Source: Halisarca cf. caerulea (Eukaryota; Porifera; Demospongiae; Chondrillida; Halisarcidae). Taken from it: a stretch of DNA of 64,000 bases. The first letter of the stretch is position 1, and each line of letters starts with the position of its first letter. The DNA lies in the NCBI GenBank assembly GCA_963170055.1, contig CAUJGJ010000444.1:8144618-8208617 (forward strand), in the 5' to 3' direction. The notes beneath the pieces are model-generated. The model saw only the letters and a program-made list of their open reading frames with translations. It made no database searches and had not been told where the DNA came from. Below, one piece after another: positions 54,512 through 64,000 of the stretch. The position numbers and the translations under genes were made by a program.

Positions 54512-54690
54512 TAAAATATTATTAGGGGCTGCCTGCGGCAGCCCCTATATTGTTTTCATTTGGACTTCCGGTGTGTAACGCTTGTCAGATATATATATAT
54601 GTATATATATAATATGGATTTGAAGAAAAGTCTTATAATAGAGAATTTATAAAATAGTAATAGAGAAGTATGAATTTATACAGGAATGAG
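54512..54690. mobile_element. MITE of the GGGGCTGCC family, partial
   Basis: It starts with the palindrome GGGGCTGCCTGCGGCAGCCCC and continues CAAATGAAAACAATA (complement) and a TA tract as in 15990-16097. The far part is cut by 54701-55131. Confidence 0.6.
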
Positions 54691-54700
54691 TTATAGGAAC

Positions 54701-55131
54701 GTAGGTATGTTATGTCCGATTTATGGACATAAAACAAAATGGCGTCGTCTTCGTGGTCCTTCAAATATTCGGCTTGTTTTCTGTTTGAATACGAGTAGAT
54801 GTTCTAAAACCACCTTTTACCATATCTAGAACATATATGCTTAGTATCTGAATCGCTATAAAGATAATACGACGGCCATAAGTTACGTATGCCGTATTTT
54901 CTTTTACCATATCGAAAAAAGTGAAAATGCCAAATTCCGGTGGTAAAGATCCAGGCTTTTGCTCAGAAAACTAGGTTCAAACGAAAGCACAGCTTGAAAT
55001 CTTACTAAATCGAATCTTGCATCTTGCAGCTCCTTTCCACGGCTGTTATGAATGTGACGACGTATAAAGTCGCAAGATTCGATTTGGGAGGTTTGGTCCT
55101 TTAGGAACAACATACTAAAGTTTCAAAGCAT
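54701..55131. mobile_element. Partial MITE of the GCAGGTAGGTTATGTCCG family
   Basis: It begins GTAGGTATGTTATGTCCG and resembles the right half of 25232-26106 in reverse order (CAAATATTCGGCTTGTTTTC, then GAATCTTGCATCTTGCAGCT). The far end is missing. Confidence 0.65.
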
Positions 55132-55234
55132 TAGTCATGCATTTATCTTGTGATTTAGGCTGATATTCGAGCGTACACGAATACTGAATCCGTGTTTAGC
55201 GACATTTGTGTCGTCACGGTTGCTGTATCACGAC

Positions 55235-56452
55235 GCAGGTAGGTTATGTGCACATTGAACTTTAAAGGGGCGTTTCTGTGGTAATAAGGAATGTGATTAC
55301 ATTGTAACGCCTTTGCGAGCCAGATCATGCGCGATTTGCGTGACCAAAGGATGACCAGTTGTCACGCATTTTTGATTGCTCATCTAAAAATGGATCCAAA
55401 CTAGTGCTGTAGAGCTGAACGACGGTTAGGTTTTGTGTTATTTATTGTGAATTGTCGGGTTAAGTATCCTCTGTGTGCTTTTGTTGAAGCAAATGCCCTT
55501 GAAATTGCTTGTTGCGCCGTACGGATTACTGATGAACTGAGTGAACAGTATGGTGATATTGCACGTATTAATAGCTCAAATGTTTGCAAATGGACTGTTT
55601 GCTAAGCTTATCAGTATCCGTATCTTGCAACAAGTGATCTCAAGGACATTCTTGGGGCATTATTGCTTACAAAACCACGCAGGGAGTACCTAACCGACAA
55701 TTCTTATCCTAACCTTCGTTCAGCACTATCCACATGCTTTGAACGGCAATAATAGTTGCCTGTTGAATCGTTGGAGTCAGGAATAATATATAGCTGGTAC
55801 ACAAATTGAGAGATGAATACACACGTGTAATCTAAGTCAACTTGAATGTTCTCCATACGTGACGTAATGTAACGTATTTGCCAAAGTCACCTGACACTGG
55901 TGTGACTAAGAGAAGAAGAATGATATTTGCAGGAGCTAAATTTCTTCTCAAAATGCGCCCATGCAGATGACCCGCTGGAGCTTCAAGAATTTTGCAAGCT
56001 TGCTCACAAAGGGTAAGACTAACTTTTCACCATAGTGCCTCTTAAACGCTTGTTTCTTTTGTTTTATGTGCAAGTGTTTGTAAAATGTTTTTCCAAAAAG
56101 ACCAGAAAAACTTGCACAGGGTAATTTCTTAAGGCACTACGGTGAAAAGTTAGCTACTGTTCCAAAGAACTCTTCGCCGTAGATAGCTTGTCTCCAGAGG
56201 ATCATTACTTACGGCGCGTTTTGGGATGAAGTTAAAATTGTATACATCAAATCAGTTCCGATTTTTCCCTTCAATGTGTTATTTAGAAGTTAACAAAAAG
56301 TGGAGAAATAGAGAGTCAAAGTGTTCAAATACATTCCTTTGCCTTCATTTTTTCTTATTATGCACTCTGAATGAAGAAGAAGGGGGTGTATTTGTGACCA
56401 ACTTTTGCGGTGGCCATTTGAAATTTCTTCAATGTGCACATAACTCACCTGT
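55235..56452. mobile_element. MITE of the GCAGGTAGGTTATGTGCACAT family, about 1.2 kb
   Basis: The ends are GCAGGTAGGTTATGTGCACA and ATGTGCACATAACTCACCTG. ATCACG occurs just outside both ends. An inverted pair at 56010-56040 and 56125-56155 (CTAACTTTTCACCATAGTGC / GCACTACGGTGAAAAGTTAG) forms a strong stem. Confidence 0.75.
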
Positions 56453-56469
56453 GGATCACGTGCTCGCTT

Positions 56470-56558
56470 TAGTCCAGCCAGCTGGACCCACGTTTCGTAT
56501 TGTAAGCGCCCCCCGCGGGTGCGCAGGGAGAAAAACGTGGGTCCAGCAACAGTCGCTA
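56470..56558. repeat. Left terminal inverted repeat of the Academ-like element
   Basis: 89 bp, identical to the complement of 62193-62281 apart from one C in the GCGCCCCCC run. It holds an internal inverted pair GGACCCACGTTT / AAACGTGGGTCC separated by about 30 bp. Confidence 0.9.
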
Positions 56559-56677
56559 TGGTTGCGTAAGATTTGACCTATCAGATCCCATTGATACAGA
56601 TTTTCGTTAATAAGATTCACGACTTGTGGTCGCTTGCCTATTATCGTTAATTAAGCACGTTTTCTGGGCTGACGAAC

Positions 56678-58339
56678 ATGGCGTTACAGGGCTGCGGTGA
56701 AGATAGTTTCTCTGAAGTTGTTCGTTCGTCTTTGCAGATTATCGGCAAGAGCGATATCTCAATTCTTCCTCAACAAAGAGAGGCACTTTCGTACATCTTA
56801 TCTGGTCGCGATACGTTCATCAACCTACCAACTGGATTCGGGAAGAGCTTGATATTCGAATTAACACCGTTATGCGTTGACAGAAAGAATAATATTCCAC
56901 TTGGAACTTCAAAGGTACTCATATTATCACCGCTAATATCACTTATGGATTCTCAAGTCCAAGATTTACAGGAAAGAGGACAAAAAGCCACGCGATTGTC
57001 GTGGGGAGAGGACCCGCAGAAGGTGCCATTGAGAGACGCCAATTATGTATTTCTGAGTCCTGAAGCCATGCAGGAAAGAAAATGGGTGGATATTATGAGG
57101 AAGGACGACTTTCGGGAGTCAGTTTGTGCTGTTTTTGTCGACGAAGCTCACTGCATTGTGCAGTGGGGAATGGGGGATTCACCTTTTAGGACTGCCTATG
57201 CTTCCCTAGGGGATATAAGGTCCTTCACAAGGATGGAGACACCTATGATTGCAATGACAGCTACTGCAACGAAAACAACAATGGCACATATTGTGAAGAT
57301 AATTGGAATGCAGGATGTAGCGTACATTGTGGAATCACCTAATAGGTCTAATATAAGATTTGCTGTACATCACATACCCCAATCAGATCCAAGTGTGTTC
57401 TCTTGGCTATTAGATGAATTACGGGAGAAGGGAAAAGCATGTGAAAAGGTTCTCATCTTTTGTAGACGAATTGATGATTGTGCCATGCTTTATCAGTCAT
57501 TTGCAACAACACTTGGGAAATGTGGCTACATTCCAACAGGAAAATGTATCCTGCAAAATGCGATTTTTGGAATGTTCCATTCAAAAATTACCGACTCAGA
57601 CAAAGAAATTTTGTTGGAATCATTTTCCAAGACAGATGGGAAGTGCCGAGTAATATTTTCAACCATTGCATTTGGAATGGGTGTTAATATCCCTAATGTT
57701 CGCCACGTAATACATTTTGGTCCATCCAGTGCAATAGACGACTATGTGCAGGAATCGGGACGTGCCGGGAGAGACACCAAGCAAAGCCACGCAGTCATTT
57801 ATCTTTATCCAGGGGCACTGCGTGGCCATGTATCAAAGGGTATGAAGCAGTACTGCAAGACTGAATTTCATAAGGAGGGTCTAATATGTCGCCGATATCA
57901 ATTATTCAAGGGCTACCTTGGTTCCTATTCATCAATACCAATTTTGCACAATTGCTGTGATATCTGTACCAAAATGTGCAAATGTGGCTCCTGTGTTTTG
58001 GATCGGCCCAAGTGCATACCAGACAGACCTGCCATTCAAAGGCCAGTGGCATCATTGAATGACACTAATAGTCAGTGGACAGATCAGCAAGCTAGGATGT
58101 TAAAGAAGAAGCTGAAAGAAATGTGCAATGCAGAGTACTCTGGTCATGATGAACTTCCTCTACAAGAAGAGCTTATCACTGGTATGAGTGACGTACTAAT
58201 AGAGACAATTGTTCGTAATGCCCACCATATCAACACAGTAGAAGAACTAACCGCCTTGTGTCCAGTTTGGGGAAGTGAACATGACATAATGAAACTTATA
58301 AGGTCAATTTCATCGAAAAGTATGGAGTTGCATACATAA
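56678..58339 (+). CDS. RecQ-like superfamily 2 DNA helicase of the Academ-like element
   Basis: A single 553-residue frame without introns or stops. Helicase motifs appear in order: Walker A LPTGFGKS (50-57), DEAH box VFVDEAHCIVQWG (152-164), motif III AMTATATK (192-199), motif IV FCRR (261-264), motif V VIFSTIAFGMGVNIPN (325-340) and motif VI QESGRAGRD (358-366). A RecQ-type zinc-binding cysteine set follows (C404, C426-C427, C430). HRDC and long N-terminal regions of cellular RecQ proteins are missing. RecQ helicases unwind DNA 3' to 5' using ATP; in this transposon it probably assists transposition or repair of the excision site. It converges with the DUF6589-type gene 132 bp downstream. 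The intact frame, inside a transposon, indicates recent activity or selection. Confidence 0.92.
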   Translation: MALQGCGEDSFSEVVRSSLQIIGKSDISILPQQREALSYILSGRDTFINLPTGFGKSLIFELTPLCVDRKNNIPLGTSKVLILSPLISLMDSQVQDLQERGQKATRLSWGEDPQKVPLRDANYVFLSPEAMQERKWVDIMRKDDFRESVCAVFVDEAHCIVQWGMGDSPFRTAYASLGDIRSFTRMETPMIAMTATATKTTMAHIVKIIGMQDVAYIVESPNRSNIRFAVHHIPQSDPSVFSWLLDELREKGKACEKVLIFCRRIDDCAMLYQSFATTLGKCGYIPTGKCILQNAIFGMFHSKITDSDKEILLESFSKTDGKCRVIFSTIAFGMGVNIPNVRHVIHFGPSSAIDDYVQESGRAGRDTKQSHAVIYLYPGALRGHVSKGMKQYCKTEFHKEGLICRRYQLFKGYLGSYSSIPILHNCCDICTKMCKCGSCVLDRPKCIPDRPAIQRPVASLNDTNSQWTDQQARMLKKKLKEMCNAEYSGHDELPLQEELITGMSDVLIETIVRNAHHINTVEELTALCPVWGSEHDIMKLIRSISSKSMELHT

Positions 58340-58471
58340 CTGACAATTGACGTGTTGCTTTATTTATGCAAATCTGTTGTGAGACCATGCATGTTACTGT
58401 ATCAGCACAAATCAAAAACATGCTTGCCCTTTAAATAGCCTGAGGGTATATATATACCGCATAAATTATTG

Positions 58472-59609
58472 CTACAACCTGGCATAACAGTGTTCTGCTT
58501 GAATGGCTTTCATTAACGGTCTTGTTTGGGTGAATTCCCTGAATAACTTTTCTCTAGTCAGTTCATCTCTCTTTGCACTCACCCACTTGTGAAACTTATT
58601 TAAATCCTTGATAATAGGTGTAAAAGGATGCCGAGGCATTGCTTTGAAAGCCACATGGTATCGGTTGGGTTGAAAGTTGAACACATTGGCTGCTTCAAGT
58701 TCTTGTATAATTCTTTGTAAATCGTCTGACACATCTGGCTTCTTAGATATCGAAGTTTGTGGTTTAACACCGACTGTTTGATCAAATAATGCTGCTACAG
58801 CAGCAACCTCCTTGGTAACTCTTGACGTTCTTTTGATGTTGGCTTCATTGATGCTGGATGAAAACCGGGAAATATTCCCCTTAAACTCTCTATTAAAATG
58901 CTCCATTTTCAAATCTAGGGGAACATTATTCCCTTTGCCACCTCGAACAGAGCATGTTCTATTCCACATAAGTTCATGTGCCTGCCTTGCTGTTAACATT
59001 ACATCAACATCGGCAAGTAAACGGAAGGCTTTGATGGCATATTTGCTGTGGCCTGCTGCCTTATAGTGAAGAAAGAGGAATCGCCAACATCTTATGACTC
59101 TCTCGCCATCACCCTCACTACTTGCATCCTGCATGTTTCTTGCAAGCATTCCCATATTCATTAGTGTACAGGCATAATTGAAAATTCCATCTGGACCGTG
59201 TCCACTTTCTATTAGCTGACATTCCTCTGCATTGTACATAGCAAAAGAGGCAACAACTTTCCTTGCAAGGCCTTCAACGTACCGCAACTGCTGTTCTTTG
59301 CTGGCCTGCTCGCCTTCTGGAATCAAGTGCTTCAGTGTAATATCCTTGACCTTATCACATCCCAACACATTAGCTGTGGCCACAACAATGTGTGCATTTA
59401 GTACCAAATTCAGAAAGTCGGAACATGCACTGAAATTATCCATTGGATCAGACACTACGTTTCTCCGTTGGATAATGTTTCGCAATTGATACAGAGTACC
59501 CTGATCTCTTCTGGATTCCACTTTGTACAGTTTTGACCAAATGATCTACATGTATTATAATGAACACTGCATTTAATGCAATTCATGAACATTCTGTGCA
59601 CATTCACAT

Positions 59610-59692
<83 letters not shown>

Positions 59693-59693
59693 C

Positions 59694-59738
<45 letters not shown>

Positions 59739-59743
59739 CACAT

Positions 59744-59784
<41 letters not shown>

Positions 59785-62086
59785 TATGGCCGTACGTTAT
59801 ATAATAAATTAACCAATGGCATATAGACCAGCATAATTATTAATACGTATATACCTGGTAGAAGTTAACTAGAGCATGCCAATCCTCTATTTTAGGGTGT
59901 AACCCTTCCAAGCGTAGATGGCTACTTTCAGATTGACTTCTGGCATGTTGAGCACAACGCACCCTCTCAACTGTCAATTGGTCACCTCCAAGCATCACTG
60001 TCCCGACTACATCAGATGTGCTACCCATTTTCCTCACATATTTGTGATAGGTGTCCAATATGTCGATCATTTCATCTGTTTTTTGCTCCGACTTGAGCAG
60101 CACTTCCAGTGGAATCTGAGTGCACGACAAAAGTATTGTATGCATGAGAATGATTATTTTGACACTGCATGCACATAGCAGTTATCATAAACTCACCATT
60201 TCTGATGCCTGTGACATTTCCTTCATATAAACATGTGGAATGTGGTTGGGTACAACAACTTTTCAAGTATGAAATGCTGGGATTGTATTAACTATCACTC
60301 TGGCTGTCAGTGCTGTGAAGTCATTTCTGAGCTGGCAACATGCTTCAATAGATGGCAGAAAGGTGCGGAGTGGTGTGTTGGCAATATTCCCTTGTGGCTT
60401 CTTGTCATCCAGATTCTCTGACAAGGTAGTTTATTATATTAATGTTGCATGCATAATTAATATGCTTGATATGACAGTCACGGTATTAATACATGCATGC
60501 ATTTTACCGTACCATGCAGCAGCATACCTGCAGTTATTCTGTTTCTGTGGGCATATGCGTTACACCAATGGTGATCTTTGTTCTGGTTGTTCATAGTCAT
60601 GTAACGAGCCTTGCATCTTTTATCAACATTGTCCATTATTATCTGGAATGATATGTTATCTGAAAAATAGAAAGTGAATATGATCATTCCATTTAAAAAT
60701 ATATTTAATTTATTATATTATACACTTATCATTGTGACATATGTACATACCATTCTTCCACATATGAACCACTCTATCAAAATCTTCCCCTAGTTCACTA
60801 AGCTTTCTTAAAAGGGATGTATGGGAGACGGATAGGTGCACTTGGTTAAGACGCTCCATAGTCTGCAGAATAAAATTGCATCGTGATTGTGACATTGTGA
60901 TAATGCATGGCACGTGTAGTCTTACTTCCTTTGATGCATTGCCATGCCAAAGAAGAATACTCAAAATATACGGAAGGGCATTCATATGCATATTTCTTTC
61001 CCGTAAAAGAATGGCAGTAGCCACAACAATACTGGCTTCATGACTGTGTGTTGATTGAGCAGATCTCTGGTGAGAACTTCCACCTTGTGACATGACAGAC
61101 AGGAGCTTGTACATCAGGGGAGCTCTTGATTCCACTTCTTTTGCCATTTTTAACAACGAGAAGTTTGTTAGGCATTCTTTTGTGCACAGACGAAAGAGGG
61201 AAGGAGATGTGATTGAGCAGAGGGATGTCACTTCTTTCAATAGTTGTTGTACAATACCCTGCATGCATCAAAATAAATTTTCAATGTTATACATAGGCAC
61301 TGTGTTGCATTCACATGGGCCTTTATCTATAGCCCTTTAAATTAATATGTCAAACTTTCAACATACCTCTACTTCTGGGGAGGCTGTATCACAGTGGTCC
61401 CCAGACGTGGACTTTGCACATGCAGTCTCACTATCAGAAATGGTAAGCTCAGTAGCTAAAGGTTCTTCCTGTTCAGCAATGCTTACTGGTCCCAACTCCG
61501 GCGCAGTATTTGTTGGATCACATGTAGTCATTAGTGACACAAGTAGTGGTCGAACAGACCTAGTGGGTCTCAGACTAGAGCTTACAGCTGGTGATGGTGC
61601 CAAAACTGGTACAGTATTTGCTGGATCAGATGTGCCGATTGGTCGTGACATAAATAGTGGTCGAACAGATCTCATAGTGAGTATGGGACTAGAAGATGCA
61701 GGTGGAACACGCTGCTTTGGTGATGGCGTTTGCGCCCCTTTTGTTGGTGTACTGAATATTGAGTCTGTGTTGCTATCTGTTATCCCTCTGCATCTCTTTC
61801 GACGACTGAAGTACACATCAGCCTTCTTCATTCTCGCCTTCATATCTTCTTTACTTCGATTCAAATCGAATTCGCGTTTGGACAAGGCGTTCAACTCCTT
61901 ATAGCAGCGCTGACAAAGGGATGGGTTGTTTTCCTTCTCGTCATCAATCGATGTCTGGGTATATTGCATCAATAAGCATCCAACTTGGGTATAAGATCCC
62001 ATTTTGTTGAAAACACGATAGACTGTAGAAGAACCGGGAATGGCACAGCAAAGTCGGCAATATCGCTCTGCTCTTTCGCGCTCCAT
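58472..62086 (-). CDS. Presumed Academ-type transposase, Cys-rich N-terminus plus DUF6589-like domain, seven exons
   Basis: Seven exons join in phase with GT-AG borders: 62086-61367, 61258-60926, 60862-60751, 60659-60528, 60417-60197, 60115-59855 and 59545-58472, giving about 950 codons. Exon 1 has a ZAD-like cysteine pair arrangement (RYCRLCC near the start, then LCQRCYKEL). Later exons show the DUF6589 landmarks: GGDQLTVERVRCAQ, IEDWHALVNFYQ followed by IIWSKLYKVESRRDQGTL, and NNVPLDLKMEHFNREFKG. Conserved acidic and His residues in GDQLT, DWHA and LDLKMEHFN are candidates for catalysis; this is inference. One in-frame TGA lies in exon 5 (about 60263-60265). The (CA)n tract fills the intron 59546-59854. 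Confidence 0.8.
59612..59780. repeat. (CA)n microsatellite in an intron
   Basis: About 170 bp of CA with a few TG interruptions, in the last intron of the presumed transposase gene. The His-Thr and Cys-Val open frames over it are artefacts. Confidence 0.95.
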
Positions 62087-62192
62087 GAAAACGTATACGT
62101 ATAGCACGGCAAACACTCGTGTGTTATGTCAATGCCATTCGCTTATGTCAACTGTGGTCAGATCAAAGCCAAAGCCATACCAGGTTTCAATT

Positions 62193-62281
62193 AGCGACTG
62201 TTGCTGGACCCACGTTTTTCTCCCTGCGCACCCGCGGGGGGGCGCTTACAATACGAAACGTGGGTCCAGCTGGCTGGACTA
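62193..62281. repeat. Right terminal inverted repeat of the Academ-like element
   Basis: Complement of 56470-56558, followed at once by the duplicated GTGCTCGCTT. Confidence 0.9.
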
Positions 62282-62839
62282 GTGCTCGCTTGTGACCAAA
62301 CTGAATGTTTTTTGGAATTTCAGTTTTTGGCTGAGTGATGCATGAGGGAACAAGCTAGAGGCAGTTTATTGGTGCCAACTTTGAGCCATCTATATATAAC
62401 TTTTCCATGTGGCAGCAAGAGAGCTTTTGTTCCTGTCCAAAGTTATAGGCGCTTGAAGTTTGTCTTTTGAGTGCCAATATTACAGATCTTGGCTTTGGAG
62501 AGGAATTGTCTTTGCTGTCGCATGGAAAAGTTAGTAAATGGTTTGCTATGGCGATTTATGTGAAAAAGTATATAGTCTTGAAAGCGTTCCACCATCTATC
62601 ACCCAAAGCATTTCACTTTTTAGTAGAGGTTAGTGAAATGCTTCAGCGCCCTTGAAGGCAGGTCTTTCAAAAGTGTAATCGTCGAAATGCTTATGTGTCT
62701 GCCTACATGTTAAGCTGACGTTTGACACTCTGAAGCTTCTGCAAGTTGAGAACAGAAGCTGTAAAAAAATGAAATTTTCACACCTTTGAATTAGCACTGA
62801 CATGTCCCACATGCGTCTCATATATAGCAGCAAAGAGTG

Positions 62840-63080
62840 ACATCTACTGTTGCCTTGGATAGATATCAGGTGCAACAACCACTGTTGTCATGGAATGAGG
62901 TGCTACAACCACTGTTACCATTGATACACGGTTCAAAAATCACGGTCTCCACGGACAAAGGTGCACCAATTACTGTTGCTATTGATATACATGAGGTACA
63001 ACAACCACTGTTGCCATGGGTAAGAGGTGCTACAACCACTGTTGCCATGGATATGAGGTGCGAAAACCACTTTTGGCAAG
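62840..63080. repeat. Degenerate tandem repeat, about 35-bp unit
   Basis: Units of the form GAGGTGCTACAACCACTGTT followed by GCCATGGATA occur about six times with variation. The short open frames on both strands here follow the repeat. Confidence 0.7.
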
Positions 63081-63449
63081 GGTAGGAGGAATAGCAACTA
63101 CAATCAAATCATATCAATATGACCAAAGTCAACAAAGAATGCACATAACTTTCATATAGATAACATATAATTTTGGTAAAAATAATAAAGTAGTATACCG
63201 TATAGTGTGGAATTTTTGCGAGGTTTATTTTTTCTATTTTTGCAAATGACCTAATTCGCGAAGATTGTACCGCAAATCCTTTATGCTCAAATATATTTGA
63301 ATGGCAATACAATATAATAGTACCCATCCGCACGGAAATGGATAATGATGTCGGTCATAACCATAGACACAGACATTTCTGCTGCTGGAGTACTTACTCT
63401 TCACCGCTGAGGTCTTAAGAATACGTTTTGAGCTATTTTAGGAACATAC
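63081..63449. other. Dispersed-repeat fragment, no gene
   Basis: 63215-63280 holds GGAATTTTTGCGAGG to TTCGCGAAG, similar to 53487-53570. Nothing else is recognised. Confidence 0.35.
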
Positions 63450-64000
63450 GCAGGTGTGACATATGCACATGTGCAATTTTACCAAAATGGCCGCCCTAAA
63501 GTTGGCTAAAATCAGCCCCCACTTTTCTTGCATTTAGTGTGTTTATGGAATACAAAAAGCCTACAAAACATCGATATGACTATTAAATGCAATAACAGTT
63601 CACTTAACTTTGTTGTCAATACTTCGCAAAGCCAAAAGAATGACCACAGATTCGGACCTTAAAAATAACTTAAGTACAAAACCCGGTCATGTAAACCATC
63701 ATTTAGAACAGCCATACTTTGTCAAGACCTTCGAAATATCTAAATTTTCACCGCTGTCGAACTTACCATTCTCTTTTGTTTCTGAGATGTCCATCAAAAT
63801 GTTGTTTTTGACACAGAGTAAAACCACAAACTTGTGCACATGTCAGGAATGGAGCATGCTATCAAAATCGACAGCGGTGAAAATTTAGTTTTACCATCGT
63901 GATCAAACTCCCGCGACATGGCTTCTCTACACAACCATTTAGATGACCGGGTTTTCGAAAGAAATTCACTCGTTGCAAAAGTCTCTCTAGCCGTTTGTCA
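63450..64000. mobile_element. MITE of the GCAGGTRTGACATGTGCACATG family, cut by the window end
   Basis: The left end is GCAGGTGTGACATATGCACA. The body matches 4430-4990 in reverse (GACCGGGTTTT, GGCCGCCCTAAAG, GCGGTGAAAATTTAG). The plus-strand open frame 63610-63888 follows from the MITE sequence and is not a supported gene. Confidence 0.75.

Larger units (their letters stand above)
56470..62281. mobile_element. Academ-like (AcademH-type) DNA transposon, 5.8 kb, near-intact
   Basis: The inverted repeats are about 89 bp (56470-56558 and 62193-62281), nearly identical, beginning TAGTCCAGCCAGCTGGACCC; each contains its own inverted pair GGACCCACGTTT / AAACGTGGGTCC. A perfect 10-bp target duplication GTGCTCGCTT flanks the element (56460-56469 and 62282-62291), and the related empty site is at 14488-14497. 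It encodes a RecQ-like helicase (plus) and a convergent DUF6589-type multi-exon protein (minus). Helicase-encoding Academ elements with 9-10 bp duplications have, as I recall, been described as AcademH; the class call rests on that. Near-perfect ends imply recent insertion. Confidence 0.8.
54491..62815. mobile_element. CGCATGTGGGACATGTCC-family MITE expanded by nested insertions
   Basis: Pieces at 54491-54511, 55132-55234, part of 56452-56469 and 62282-62815 align in order with the uninterrupted copy 14303-14997. The right end GACATGTCCCACATGCG stops at 62815. Inserted are the GGGGCTGCC MITE (54512-54690) carrying a further partial MITE (54701-55131), a GCAGGTAGG MITE (55235-56452) and the Academ-like transposon (56470-62281). 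The far left end is not preserved. Confidence 0.65.

Noticed and set aside
56678..58339. Treating the RecQ gene as a host DNA-repair gene
   Set aside because: It lies between 89-bp inverted ends with a perfect 10-bp duplication, has no introns and lacks the extra domains of cellular RecQ proteins.
59560..59834. Long His-Thr and Cys-Val open frames on both strands
   Set aside because: They are translations of the (CA)n microsatellite in an intron.
61347..61904. 185-codon plus-strand frame
   Set aside because: Opposite-strand shadow of exon 1 of the presumed Academ transposase, which has Cys-pair motifs and correct splice phase.
63610..63888. 92-codon plus-strand frame
   Set aside because: It lies in a MITE, and the homologous region at 4500-4850 has no matching frame.
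1..64000. CRISPR arrays, rRNA, tRNA, bacterial operons
   Set aside because: None seen. The direct repeats here are tandem or transposon ends and lack a regular repeat-spacer layout. I could not run a tRNA scan, so a tRNA could have been missed.

Overview
This is AT-rich animal nuclear DNA, and most of it is transposable elements in various states of decay. Several things point to a metazoan: short GT-AG introns, a Death-domain gene, BEN-domain and SAM-domain proteins, and a protein with a DUF6589-type domain. Together with piggyBac, hAT, Tc1/mariner, Harbinger-like and Academ-like elements they suggest an invertebrate. A demosponge is my best guess, but it is only a guess. I see no bacterial operons, rRNA, tRNA or CRISPR.

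Layout. 0-3.1 kb: a piggyBac-type element with a broken transposase, itself hit by a TTAA-flanked MITE. 3.1-5.3 kb: MITEs. 5.3-7.5 kb: a BED-finger hAT transposase pseudogene. 8-15.7 kb: the 3' end of a minus-strand host gene whose C-terminal Death domain is split by an intron of about 6.8 kb packed with transposons (Harbinger-like, piggyBac-like and several MITEs). 15.7-20.6 kb: MITEs and simple repeats. 20.9-24.4 kb: a full-length but frameshifted piggyBac transposase, an unidentified divergent frame, and the C-terminus of a second piggyBac. 25.0-29.7 kb: a Tc1/mariner element carrying a transposase (split by a MITE) and a convergent BEN-domain gene. 30-36 kb: MITEs and a duplicated minus-strand coding-like block. 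36.3-41.3 kb: a second, unrelated Tc1/mariner element that also carries a BEN-domain gene; it sits inside a MITE and contains another copy of that same MITE family. 41-46 kb: MITEs, tandem repeats and one exon made of 13-residue repeats. 46.3-51.0 kb: an insert with CACTGTAAAA-type ends carrying a six-exon SAM-domain (SAMD3-like) gene, a divergent C2H2 start and a truncated hAT. 52-56.5 kb: nested MITEs, a Tc1 fragment and a BEN-type N-terminus. 56.47-62.28 kb: a nearly intact transposon of about 5.8 kb with 89-bp inverted repeats and a perfect 10-bp target duplication, encoding a RecQ-like helicase and a seven-exon DUF6589-type protein with a Cys-rich N-terminus; I read it as an Academ (AcademH-like) element. 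62.3-64 kb: the rest of the interrupted host MITE, a tandem repeat, and a MITE cut by the window end.

The most notable points are (1) the helicase-encoding Academ-like transposon, (2) two different Tc1/mariner transposons that each carry a BEN-domain gene, and (3) a SAM-domain gene carried inside a discrete mobile insert. Several piggyBac-like families also share a palindrome placed just inside both ends. Exon boundaries were read by eye from splice sites and reading phase and have not been tested against transcripts.
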